Part shown: positions 44,523 to 52,339 of the stretch, piece after piece
How positions within the stretch are numbered: the first letter of the stretch is position 1
How the letters are laid out: the number at the start of each line of letters is the position of its first letter
NCBI GenBank assembly: GCA_020161135.1
Contig: JAIUOB010000004.1
Span: 186,001-250,000 of the forward strand
Reading direction: 5' to 3'
Source: Gemmatimonadota bacterium
Lineage (GTDB): Bacteria; Gemmatimonadota; Gemmatimonadetes; Gemmatimonadales; Gemmatimonadaceae
Length of the DNA: 64,000 nt
Made by a program: the position numbers and the translations under genes
The notes under the pieces: model-generated
Seen by the model: the letters and a program-made list of their open reading frames with translations, nothing else
What the model was told of the DNA's origin: nothing
The model's database searches: none

Positions 44523-47422
44523 GCATGCGACGCGTGTGTGTGGGCACGGCGCTGCTCCTGGGCGCGCTGCCGTCGGTCGTGAGTGCGCAGGCCGCAGCGT
44601 CGGACTCCCTGTCGCTGCGCGGCGCGCGTCGACCGGCGAGCAACAGCGCCGGCCTGCTGGTCGTCGAGCGTGATGGGCACCTGTACGCGCAGCCGCGCGG
44701 CGCCAGCGCACTCACGCGCGTCACGCGCGGCAGTGCCTGGCACCGCGACGCCGCGCTCACGGGCTCGGTGCTGTGGTACGCGTCCGACTCCGCCGGCAAT
44801 TACGACCTGTGGCGCCAGCCGCTCGATGCGGCCGGCATGCCAAGCGGTGCCGCCACGCGCATCACCACACACGCGGCGGCCGACGTGGCGCCGTCGGCCA
44901 GCACCTCGGGGCTCGTGGTGTTTCAACGTGGCCTGGGCGGCGAGTCGCGCATCATGGTGCGCGACGCCAACGGCGCCGAGCGCCGGCTTGGGACCGTCGA
45001 GCAAACGGAGCGACGGCCGCGGCTCACGCCTGACGGCGCGAAGGTGGCGTACATCGTCGTCGGCGAGACGACCCGCCGTGTGGCGGTGCGGGCGCTCTCC
45101 GGGGGCAACGAAAGCACCGTGTTCACCGACGCCGGCATCGAGGACATCGCGTGGAGCAACGACGGTCGCCTGGCCGTGTCCACGCGCGCCGGCGTCATGG
45201 TGGTGCCCGCCGAGGGCACGACGTACACCAACGTGGTGTCGCGCGCGCACGGTGACCTCGACTGGTCGCCGGACGGCGCGACGATCACGATCGCCGAATT
45301 CAGCGAGGTCAGCGTCGGCTACAATGGCGACCCCGATCGCGGCGTCGATCGCAGCGCGGCCGAGCGGGGCTCGCCGTCACGCGAACGCGACCGGCTGTAT
45401 CGGTTGCCCGCGCCCGCATCGCCAGATCGCGGGCGCGCCGCGGTGAGTGCCACGGCCACGCTCGATCGTGCCGATGCGAATGCCGCCGCCTTCGACCGCG
45501 TGTGGGCGCGCAGCGACCGGTTGTACTTCAGCGCGCCCGGCGCCGAGTCGCGTCGCGCGCAGTGGCAGGCCGTGCGCGACCGGTTGCGGCCGCGCGCGGT
45601 GGCGGCGCCGACGGACAGCGCGCTGCAGGGCGTCCTTCACGAGGCGCTGCGCGCGCGTCCGGCGCTGCGCGAGGAGGCGAGCGGCCGCGCGGTGGTGTCG
45701 AGCGCACACCCCGTGGCCACCGAAGCCGGGCTGAGCGTGATGCGGCAGGGCGGCAATGTGGTCGACGCGGCGGTCGCGGTGAGTTTCGCGCTGGGCGTGG
45801 TGGAGCCCGATGCGAGCGGCATCGGCGGCTACGGCGAGATGGTCGTGGCGCTCAACGGCAAGGCACCGACCCTCATCGAGTTCATGAGTCGTGTGCCGGA
45901 GGAGGGCGGGCTGACCAACACGTCGCTGCTGGTGAACGGCCGCTATCCCAGCGACGGGCCGGTGCTCGTGAACGTGCCCGGCACCATTGCCGGCATGTAC
46001 CTCGCGTGGCAGCGCTATGGCAGCAGGAAGGTGCCATGGAGCGCGCTCGTGGCGCCGGCCATCGCCGCGGCGAAGAACGGGTATGTGGTGAGCGACGGGC
46101 TCGCGACGACGCTCGCCACCGAACGAGAGCACTTCGCCAAGTACGAGGGGAGCAAGGCGCTGTTCTTCCGCGACGGCAAGCCGCGCGTGGCCGGTGACAC
46201 CATCCGCAATCCCGACCTCGCATGGGTGCTGGAACAGGTGGCGGCCAAGGGTGCCGACGGCTTCTACAAGGGCGAGGTGGCCGCGAAGTGGGTGGCCGAC
46301 CTGCGCGGCAAGGGGAACGCGATGAAGGTGAGCGACCTCGCGCGCTACTTCGCCAACGAGCGTGAGCCGGTGTGCGGCACGTACCGCGCGTATCGCATCT
46401 GCTCGAGCGCACCGCCAGTCAGCGGCGGGGCCGAGCTGGTGGCGCGTCTCAACCTGCTCGAGCAGTTCCCGAATCCGCGCCTCTACGCCGACGATGCCGC
46501 CACGCTGCATGCGGCACTGTCGGCGTGGTTCCTCGTACCCAGCTCACGCAACCGCATTGCCGATCCGGCCCTGTGGCCGGTGGACTACGCGCCCATCATC
46601 GACAAGGACACCGCGCGCGGCCGCTGGCGCTGCTTCGACCCGGCGAAGGCGCTCACGCCGGCGTCAGTGCGCGGCGACACGCTGCCCTGCCTCTCCGCGA
46701 AGCGCGACACCGTGTCTGCGGGTGGGCGGGCATCGGGGAGTGGCGACGGGGACGCCGCCGATGCGGCGGGCGCCGCATCACCCTGCGGCGACGATCATGC
46801 GGCCGAGATGACGGTGTGCCACGCGGCCGGCACCACGGCGTTCGCGGTGGCCGATGCCGACGGCAACGCCGTGGCGGTCACACAGACGCTGGGCACGTGG
46901 GGCGGCAACTTCTATGTCACCCCGGGGCTGGGCTTCCTGAGCAACGACAAGCTCACGAGCTACGGCACCGACCCCACGCAGTACGGCTCGCGGCTGCCGT
47001 TCGCGCGCCACGGCAGCACCCTCGCCCCCACGGTGGCCTTCAGGAATGGCAAGGCCGTGTTCGCGGTGGGCGCGGCCGGCAACGCGTGGATCACGAGCGC
47101 GGTGTACCAGACGCTGCTCGGCGCGCTCGACTACAACCTCGGGCCGCAGGCCGCGCTCGAGCTGCCGCGCTTCCTCCCCGGCGGCGGCTTCGGCGGTGCG
47201 CCGCAGGCGGGGCGCGTGCAGCCGTACACCATCCAGGTCGAAGACGGCTTCGCCCCCAGCGTCATCGACCGGCTGCGTGCGCTCGGCTACGAGCTGTCGT
47301 TCGTGTCCGCGCGTGGTGAGCTGCGCGAGGGGTATGGCGCGGCGGTGAAGATCGACGGGAAGAAGGCGACGGCGGGAGCCGATCCGCGGCGTGCGGGGGC
47401 GGCGGGGGCGATTCAGCGATAG
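44519..47422 (+). CDS. secreted three-part protein: TolB-like propeller, S41-type helical domain, gamma-glutamyltransferase
   Basis: A 967-residue protein with a signal peptide (LLLGALPSVVSAQ). Residues about 45-290 are a TolB-like propeller (WYASDSAGNYDLWRQPLD). Residues about 322-380 match the helical domain that opens S41/tricorn-type peptidases (FDRVWARSDRLYF ... WQAVRDRLRPRAVAAPTDSAL). From about 384 a GGT Ntn-hydrolase domain follows: AVVSSAHPVATEAGLSVMRQGGNVVDAAVAV, GIGGYGEM, NVPGTIAG, and the self-cleavage/nucleophile Thr T772 in AGTTAFAVADADGNAVAVTQ. The usual His after TT is Ala, and the GSPGG loop reads GAAGN, so substrate specificity is likely altered. It is translationally coupled to the HEAT/PPIase gene. 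Confidence 0.87.
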   Translation: MSMRRVCVGTALLLGALPSVVSAQAAASDSLSLRGARRPASNSAGLLVVERDGHLYAQPRGASALTRVTRGSAWHRDAALTGSVLWYASDSAGNYDLWRQPLDAAGMPSGAATRITTHAAADVAPSASTSGLVVFQRGLGGESRIMVRDANGAERRLGTVEQTERRPRLTPDGAKVAYIVVGETTRRVAVRALSGGNESTVFTDAGIEDIAWSNDGRLAVSTRAGVMVVPAEGTTYTNVVSRAHGDLDWSPDGATITIAEFSEVSVGYNGDPDRGVDRSAAERGSPSRERDRLYRLPAPASPDRGRAAVSATATLDRADANAAAFDRVWARSDRLYFSAPGAESRRAQWQAVRDRLRPRAVAAPTDSALQGVLHEALRARPALREEASGRAVVSSAHPVATEAGLSVMRQGGNVVDAAVAVSFALGVVEPDASGIGGYGEMVVALNGKAPTLIEFMSRVPEEGGLTNTSLLVNGRYPSDGPVLVNVPGTIAGMYLAWQRYGSRKVPWSALVAPAIAAAKNGYVVSDGLATTLATEREHFAKYEGSKALFFRDGKPRVAGDTIRNPDLAWVLEQVAAKGADGFYKGEVAAKWVADLRGKGNAMKVSDLARYFANEREPVCGTYRAYRICSSAPPVSGGAELVARLNLLEQFPNPRLYADDAATLHAALSAWFLVPSSRNRIADPALWPVDYAPIIDKDTARGRWRCFDPAKALTPASVRGDTLPCLSAKRDTVSAGGRASGSGDGDAADAAGAASPCGDDHAAEMTVCHAAGTTAFAVADADGNAVAVTQTLGTWGGNFYVTPGLGFLSNDKLTSYGTDPTQYGSRLPFARHGSTLAPTVAFRNGKAVFAVGAAGNAWITSAVYQTLLGALDYNLGPQAALELPRFLPGGGFGGAPQAGRVQPYTIQVEDGFAPSVIDRLRALGYELSFVSARGELREGYGAAVKIDGKKATAGADPRRAGAAGAIQR

Positions 47423-47426
47423 GCCC

Positions 47427-49799
47427 TCACTCCATCGCCTTCGGCGCCTTCTCCCTGTTCCACACGAACCGCTTGAGGAATGCCCCCATGCGGTCGAAGG
47501 TGTCGATCCAGTTCTGGTGCAGCATCGACTCGTGCAGGTCGTCGGGCACGACCATGAGCTCGTGGTACACGCCCCGCGCGCGCAGGAGCTGCACCAGCCC
47601 GACCGTCTGCGCGAAGTCCACGTTGCGATCGTCGTCGCCGTGCACGAGGAACACGGGCGACGTCCATCCATCGATGGCGCCCACCGCGCTCGACTTGAAC
47701 GCGAGGTTCGTCGAGTCGATCACGTTGCCGTACAGGTGCACCCCCGCCAGGTCGGCGCCGGCCACGAAGATGTCACTGTTGCGCGCGAGGGCCTGCGAGG
47801 TGAGCAGCCCGCCGTACGACAATCCCCAGATGCCCACGCGCGCGGGATCGACGTCGGCGCGGGCCTGCAGATACTTCGCCCCCGCCACCACGTCCTGATA
47901 CTCGCTGTTGCCGCGCGCCTGCGTGTTGGGCGCATTGGTGAAACTGCGCCCGTAGCCGATGCCGCTCCGGTAGTTGATCGACAGCACGACATACCCCTGA
48001 TCGGCCAGCCATTGGTTCACGGCGTACGACCAGTGGTAGAACTGCATGTAGTGGTAGCCGGGAAGCATCTGCCGCCGCGGGCCGCCGTGCACGAAGATGA
48101 GCGCCGGCCGCTTCTCGCCGGGCTTCACGTCCTTGGGGAGGAACAGCGTGTTGCTGATCTCGAGCCCGTCGGCCGCCTTGGTCTTCACGACTTCCGGCAC
48201 GACATGCGCCACCTGCGGGAACGCGCTCGTGAGCTTCGGGAAGATCACCTTCGGCGCACCGCCCTCGGCCGGTACCAGCGCGATGGACGCCGGTGTCTTC
48301 GCGTCGAAGTAGATGACGGCCACCTGCTTGCCGCTCGCGAGCGGCTGCGGATACGTCTCGATGCCGTCGCCCGTGGACAAGCGCTTCGGCGCGCCACCGC
48401 TCGTGGGCACCGCCCAGATGTGCCGGCGCTCGATGTCCTCGGCGTTCGTGCAGTAGTAGAGCGTCGTGCCGCCGTCGCGCGACAGCGCGAGCGAGGTGGC
48501 ATCCTCGATGAGGCCGTCGGTGGTGGTGAGGCGCATCGGCGCACCACCCGCCACGGGAATCGCGTACCAGCGGTCCCACTCGTCGCGCGGCACCGTGACG
48601 GGGAAGATGATGCTGCGCCCCGCCCACTGCATGTTGGCCAGGCTCGTGAACAGCGTGTCGCGCGGTGCATTGCGCCACACCTCGCGCGCGGGGATCTGCG
48701 CGCTGATCATGGGCGACGCGAAGTTCGCGCCGGCGATGTCGGCCACCATGAGCTGCAGCGTGTGGCCACCGGAGAACTGCGCGCTGAAGAAGCCCGGCGA
48801 ACGCAGCATGTTGTTGCGCCGCGTGCTGTCCTGCGGCGCACCGCCACGACCTCCGCCCCCGCCCCCGCCTCCGAAGCCGCCACCGCCGCAGCCGCCTGCG
48901 GGATTGCCCGGAAGCGCCGCCGCGTTGGGGTTGGCGGCCGGCCCCGCCGGATTGCCGATGCCCCCCGTGCCCGCCTGCGTCTGGTTGCCGAAGGGCACGC
49001 CCGGACGCCGATAGAATGCGAGCGACTTGCCGTCGGGTGACCACGTCGGCCCCGCATCGCAGTCCACACCGGGCGCGACGTACTGCAGCCGCCGCGTCGC
49101 CACGTCGTACACCATGATGTAGCTGTGATTCATGCGGTCGCTGACGAACGCGATACGCTTGCCGTCGGGCGACCAGCGGGGCGTGCCGTTACGCCCCCAC
49201 GCATTGATGAACGGCACGCCGCCCGTGTCCATCGCGGTGACCGGGCCGCCTCGCGCCACGCGCGCCCGGTAGATCTGCCCGTCCCGCGTGAACAGCACGT
49301 GCCGCCCGTCGGGAGAGAGCTCCGGCGCCGCGCCCGCTGCCACGCGCCACGCGGGACCGCCGGTCGCACGGACCGCCCAGATCGCGCGCTCCTCGGCGTC
49401 GGGGCGATGCGACGGGTTCGCGATCCACCCCCAGCGATTGGGCGCCGACCCGCGCACGAAGATGATCGTGCTGCCATCGTCGCTGATCTCGACGTCGGAG
49501 AGATCGACCCCGTCGTCGTCGAGGAAGTTCGTGAGCCGCACCGGCGTGAAGCTCGGCGCCGCGGCCGTGTAGACGTTGCGCATGCCGCGGTCGTACGCCA
49601 TCCACGCCAGCCGGTCGGCCTTGCGCGCCGACGTGAGCATGAGCGGCGAGGCCGGCGACATGAACGGCGCGATGCTCGGCACCGCGTTGGGCCCGCCAGC
49701 GGGCGCCTGAGCCTGCGAGGGAGCGGTGAGCGTCGCGAGGGACGAAGACAGCGCGAGGGCCGCGAGGCCCGTGGCGCGAACGGCGTGGCGGATGGGCAT
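47427..49799 (-). CDS. secreted S9 prolyl oligopeptidase family peptidase
   Basis: A 790-residue protein starting at ATG 49799 with a signal peptide (GLAALALSSSLATLTAPSQAQ). The N-terminal propeller (about 45-520; blades such as SPDGRHVLFTRDGQIYRARV and SPDGKRIAFVSDRMNHSYIMVYD) is interrupted by a poly-Gly loop (48833-48905 region; GGCGGGGFGGGGGGGGRGG). The C-terminal hydrolase has ALIFVHGGPRRQM, the nucleophile S661 in GIWGLSYGGLLTS, the acid in HGDDDRNVDF, and the His in PDDLHESML. It is probably an exported dipeptidyl peptidase or acylaminoacyl-peptidase-like enzyme. It ends five bases from the convergent GGT fusion. Confidence 0.92.
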   Translation of the reverse strand: MPIRHAVRATGLAALALSSSLATLTAPSQAQAPAGGPNAVPSIAPFMSPASPLMLTSARKADRLAWMAYDRGMRNVYTAAAPSFTPVRLTNFLDDDGVDLSDVEISDDGSTIIFVRGSAPNRWGWIANPSHRPDAEERAIWAVRATGGPAWRVAAGAAPELSPDGRHVLFTRDGQIYRARVARGGPVTAMDTGGVPFINAWGRNGTPRWSPDGKRIAFVSDRMNHSYIMVYDVATRRLQYVAPGVDCDAGPTWSPDGKSLAFYRRPGVPFGNQTQAGTGGIGNPAGPAANPNAAALPGNPAGGCGGGGFGGGGGGGGRGGAPQDSTRRNNMLRSPGFFSAQFSGGHTLQLMVADIAGANFASPMISAQIPAREVWRNAPRDTLFTSLANMQWAGRSIIFPVTVPRDEWDRWYAIPVAGGAPMRLTTTDGLIEDATSLALSRDGGTTLYYCTNAEDIERRHIWAVPTSGGAPKRLSTGDGIETYPQPLASGKQVAVIYFDAKTPASIALVPAEGGAPKVIFPKLTSAFPQVAHVVPEVVKTKAADGLEISNTLFLPKDVKPGEKRPALIFVHGGPRRQMLPGYHYMQFYHWSYAVNQWLADQGYVVLSINYRSGIGYGRSFTNAPNTQARGNSEYQDVVAGAKYLQARADVDPARVGIWGLSYGGLLTSQALARNSDIFVAGADLAGVHLYGNVIDSTNLAFKSSAVGAIDGWTSPVFLVHGDDDRNVDFAQTVGLVQLLRARGVYHELMVVPDDLHESMLHQNWIDTFDRMGAFLKRFVWNREKAPKAME

Positions 49800-49885
49800 G
49801 GCAGGAGGGGGTGAAGGCCTGCCCAACTTACGGTGTGCGCCGCCCGATCGCTTGCCGGGCGCCGGCACGTGGGCGAGCGTGAGGC

Positions 49886-51061
49886 ATGGCTCCGCTCCCC
49901 GCCTCCATACGCCGCCCGCGCACGACGCGCCGCGTCCTCACGTTCCTGATCGCGGCGTCATCGCTTTCGGTATCGCGCGCCACGTCCGCCGCTGCGCAGC
50001 GCGCCGAGTCGCAGCGCGCCGCATCGCAGCGCGCCGACAGTCTCAGCAGCGCACAGTTCGCCGCCCTGTCGGCCCGTCTGTCCGATGCGGGCGGCTACTT
50101 CGACACCGACAACCTCATCTCCAACGAGGCGAGCCTGCTGCACCCGCTCCCCACGCTCACGCGGCGTGGCGTGCAGGGCGGCGTGTACATCGGGGTCGGG
50201 CCCGACCAGAACTTCAACTACATCGCGCGCGTGCAGCCGCGGCTGGCCATCATTGCCGACATCCGCCGCGACAACCTGCTGCACCACCTGCTCTTCAAGG
50301 CGCTCTTCGAGAGCGCGCGCAACCGCGCCGAGTTCCTGGCGCTGTGGACCGGGCGCCCTGTGCCTGCCGACGTGGACGCGTGGAGCACGCGCAGCGTGGA
50401 CTCCCTGGTGGCGTGGGCGGCGCGCACCAGGACGACCGACGCCTCCATCGCCGCCGCCCGCCGCGCGGTGCGTGCGCGCGTCGCGGCCAGCGGCTTCACG
50501 CTGAGCGCGCAGGACCTCGCCACCATCGACCGCTTCCACGGCGCCTTCATCGCCGAGGGGGTGCGCCTGCGCTTCACCAGCACCGGCCGGCCGCCGCAGT
50601 GGTACTACCCCACACTCGGCCAGCTCCTCGCCGAGCGCGACACCGACGGCGTGCAGAGCGGTTGGATGGCCAGCGAAGCCGCGTTTCGGGTCGTGCAATC
50701 GCTCGAGCAGCGCAACCTGGTGGTCCCCGTCGTCGGTGACCTCTCCGGTGCGGTGCTCCCCAAGGTGGCCGCACTGCTCCGCGAGCGCGGCGACAGCGTG
50801 TCGGTGCTGTACACGTCGAACGTCGAGGACTACCTCATCCGCGACGGCCGCTTCCCGAGCTTCGTGCGCGGCGTGCGCGCCCTGCCACGCACCGCGAACA
50901 GTGTGCTCATCCGCAGTTGGTTCGGCGGCGAAGGCTCCCATCCGCTCAATGTGCGCGGCTACCACGTCACGCAGCTCACCGAGTCGCTCGGCGGATTTGC
51001 CACCGATGCGACCGTGGAGCGCGCCTGGCGCTACTCCGACGTGGTGTCGCGGCTGCGCTGA
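49886..51061 (+). CDS. conserved exported protein of unknown function
   Basis: A 391-residue protein with an export signal (RRVLTFLIAASSLSVSRATSAAAQ) and a small tandem peptide repeat after it (QRAESQRAASQRADS). The core is highly regular: YFDTDNLISNEASLLHPLP, GVYIGVGPDQNFNYIARVQP, LAIIADIRRDNLLHHLLFKALFESARNRAEFLAL, SAQDLATIDRFHGAF, NLVVPVVGDLSGAVLPKVAALLRERGDSVSVLYTSNVEDYL and NSVLIRSWF. The pattern of strand-helix alternation and GVGPDQNF resembles a Rossmann/methyltransferase-like fold, but this is only an impression. I recall similar unnamed proteins in other phyla. Its last 31 bases overlap the convergent ABC ATPase gene. Confidence 0.78.
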   Translation: MAPLPASIRRPRTTRRVLTFLIAASSLSVSRATSAAAQRAESQRAASQRADSLSSAQFAALSARLSDAGGYFDTDNLISNEASLLHPLPTLTRRGVQGGVYIGVGPDQNFNYIARVQPRLAIIADIRRDNLLHHLLFKALFESARNRAEFLALWTGRPVPADVDAWSTRSVDSLVAWAARTRTTDASIAAARRAVRARVAASGFTLSAQDLATIDRFHGAFIAEGVRLRFTSTGRPPQWYYPTLGQLLAERDTDGVQSGWMASEAAFRVVQSLEQRNLVVPVVGDLSGAVLPKVAALLRERGDSVSVLYTSNVEDYLIRDGRFPSFVRGVRALPRTANSVLIRSWFGGEGSHPLNVRGYHVTQLTESLGGFATDATVERAWRYSDVVSRLR

Positions 51062-51783
51062 GGCGCCGTCCACGCCAGGAACTGCTGCCGAAACACGAAT
51101 TCGGCCTTCGCGTGCGCGACACTCTCGAACGCCGTGGTCCGCGATCCTGCGCACCAGGTCACGGTATCCAGCCACGGCTCCAGCAGCGGCAGCTCGTGCC
51201 CCGTGAGCACCACCGCTCCTCCCGACGTCACGTAGTCGCGCAGCGCGCCAAGGATGCACTCCGCATCGAGCGGCGCCACGCCGCGCAGCGGCTCATCGAG
51301 CACCAGCACCCGTGGTGCCCGCAGCAACGCGCACGCCACCTCCGCGCGCCGTCGCTCGCCGCCCGACAACGTGCCAGGCCGCTGCCCAAGCCGCGCCGCA
51401 ATGCCCATACGCTCACACGTGACGGCAACCTGCGCTGCGGTGCCGTGCACGGCCGCCATCCACTGCAGTTGCGCCCCCACGGCCGCACGCGGATGCAGCA
51501 GGTCGCGGTCAGGGAGGAAGAACACGCCGCGCCGCGCGAGCGCCGGCAGTCGGGGCTCGTCCACCGCGACACCGTCCATGCGCACCGTGCCGCCATCGGC
51601 CTGCAGCCTCCCGACGAGGATGCGCAGCAGCGTCGTCTTCCCGGCACCATTGCGCCCCAGCAACCCATGGATGCATCCCGCACGTGCGCGCAGCGACGCC
51701 GACGTGAGCACCAGGTGATCGCCGCGCCGCAGCGCGACGCAGTCCGCCTCGAGCACCGGTCCTGCCGCAGCGCGGTCAGGCAT
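51031..51783 (-). CDS. ABC transporter ATP-binding protein
   Basis: A 250-residue ATPase subunit. Walker A GLLGRNGAGKTTLLRIL, signature GTLSGGERRRAEVACALL, Walker B RVLVLDEPLRGVAPLDAE, and the switch His in VVLTGHELPLLEP are all present. The Q-loop position lies in RRGVFFLPDRDLLHP, where Pro-Asp replaces the usual Gln; this resembles LivF/LptB-like or export-type variants. It is translationally coupled (eight-base overlap) to a small membrane protein upstream. The C-terminal tail overlaps the convergent gene by 31 bases. Confidence 0.88.
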   Translation of the reverse strand: MPDRAAAGPVLEADCVALRRGDHLVLTSASLRARAGCIHGLLGRNGAGKTTLLRILVGRLQADGGTVRMDGVAVDEPRLPALARRGVFFLPDRDLLHPRAAVGAQLQWMAAVHGTAAQVAVTCERMGIAARLGQRPGTLSGGERRRAEVACALLRAPRVLVLDEPLRGVAPLDAECILGALRDYVTSGGAVVLTGHELPLLEPWLDTVTWCAGSRTTAFESVAHAKAEFVFRQQFLAWTAPQRSRDTTSE

Positions 51784-52114
51784 ACACCCGCAGCAGCGCC
51801 ATCAGGGCAAGCTCTCCCACCAGCGCCGGCGCCACCGCGAGGAGTGATCGGGGCGCTACGCCAACACCCAGGTTGTCGTACAGCGTCGCCGTGCCCGTCC
51901 TTCGTAGTTCCAGCTCCCCGAGAGCCGCAGCGACACCCGCGAAGGTCACTAGTGCCCCCACCGACCCCCACTCCCGTGAAGGAACGCGCGCCACGCCGTA
52001 CACGAACACTGCGAGCCCCCGCAGGCCGAGGTATCGGAACGCCGAGAGCCGCACGTGCAGCCACGCGAACGGGGAAGTCAGGAGCGCAATGTGACGCACG
52101 CCCCGCAATACCAC
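51776..52114 (-). CDS. small membrane protein, probable partner of the ABC ATPase
   Basis: About 112 residues if read from GTG 52114. It has hydrophobic stretches (LAVFVYGVA; VGALVTFAGVAAALGELE; LLAVAPALVGELALMALLRVYA) and a basic start (RHIALLTSPFAWLHVRLSAFRYLGLRGL). The stop overlaps the ATPase start by eight bases. A longer reading to ATG 52279 would translate a 32-bp tandem repeat in three frames (Gly/Arg/Ala-rich, no periodic protein sense), so I reject that extension. A role as a small permease or accessory subunit is inferred only from position. Confidence 0.5.
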   Translation of the reverse strand: MVLRGVRHIALLTSPFAWLHVRLSAFRYLGLRGLAVFVYGVARVPSREWGSVGALVTFAGVAAALGELELRRTGTATLYDNLGVGVAPRSLLAVAPALVGELALMALLRVYA

Positions 52115-52121
52115 CCGTCTC

Positions 52122-52217
52122 CCCCGTAGTTCCCGCGCCAGCGCAGCGCCGCGCCCCGTAGTTCCCGCGCCAGCGCAGCGCCGCGCCCCGTAGTTCCCGC
52201 GCCAGCGCAGCGCCGCG
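52122..52217. repeat. 32-bp tandem repeat, three copies
   Basis: Three exact head-to-tail copies of a 32-bp unit starting CCCCGTAGTTCCCGCGCCAG (52122-52153, 52154-52185, 52186-52217), followed by a partial fourth (52220-52230). Because 32 is not a multiple of three, the unit reads in all three frames and is unlikely to be coding. It sits upstream of the ABC pair on the minus strand. A second, imperfect pair of about 30 bp (GCCTGTCGCCCCTC ... ACGCCGT) follows at 52258-52316. Confidence 0.9.
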
Positions 52218-52339
52218 CGCCCCGTAGTACCCGTAGTCCCACCGCAACCGGCGTCGAGCCTGTCGCCCCTCCCGCGCACGCCGTGACGCCTGTCGCCCCT
52301 CGCCGCTCACGCCGTCCCGGCTTACGCAGTCAGCAGTGC

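Noticed and set aside
40599..44711. A 1370-codon open frame on the minus strand
   Set aside because: Only 40599-42410 has M28 motifs and a signal peptide. The rest is antisense to the HEAT/cyclophilin gene, is His/Arg/Gly-rich and has no recognisable domain; long antisense frames are expected at this GC.
52115..52279. N-terminal extension of the small membrane gene to ATG 52279
   Set aside because: It would translate the 32-bp tandem repeat in successive frames, giving Gly/Arg/Ala-rich sequence with no hydrophobic or conserved part.
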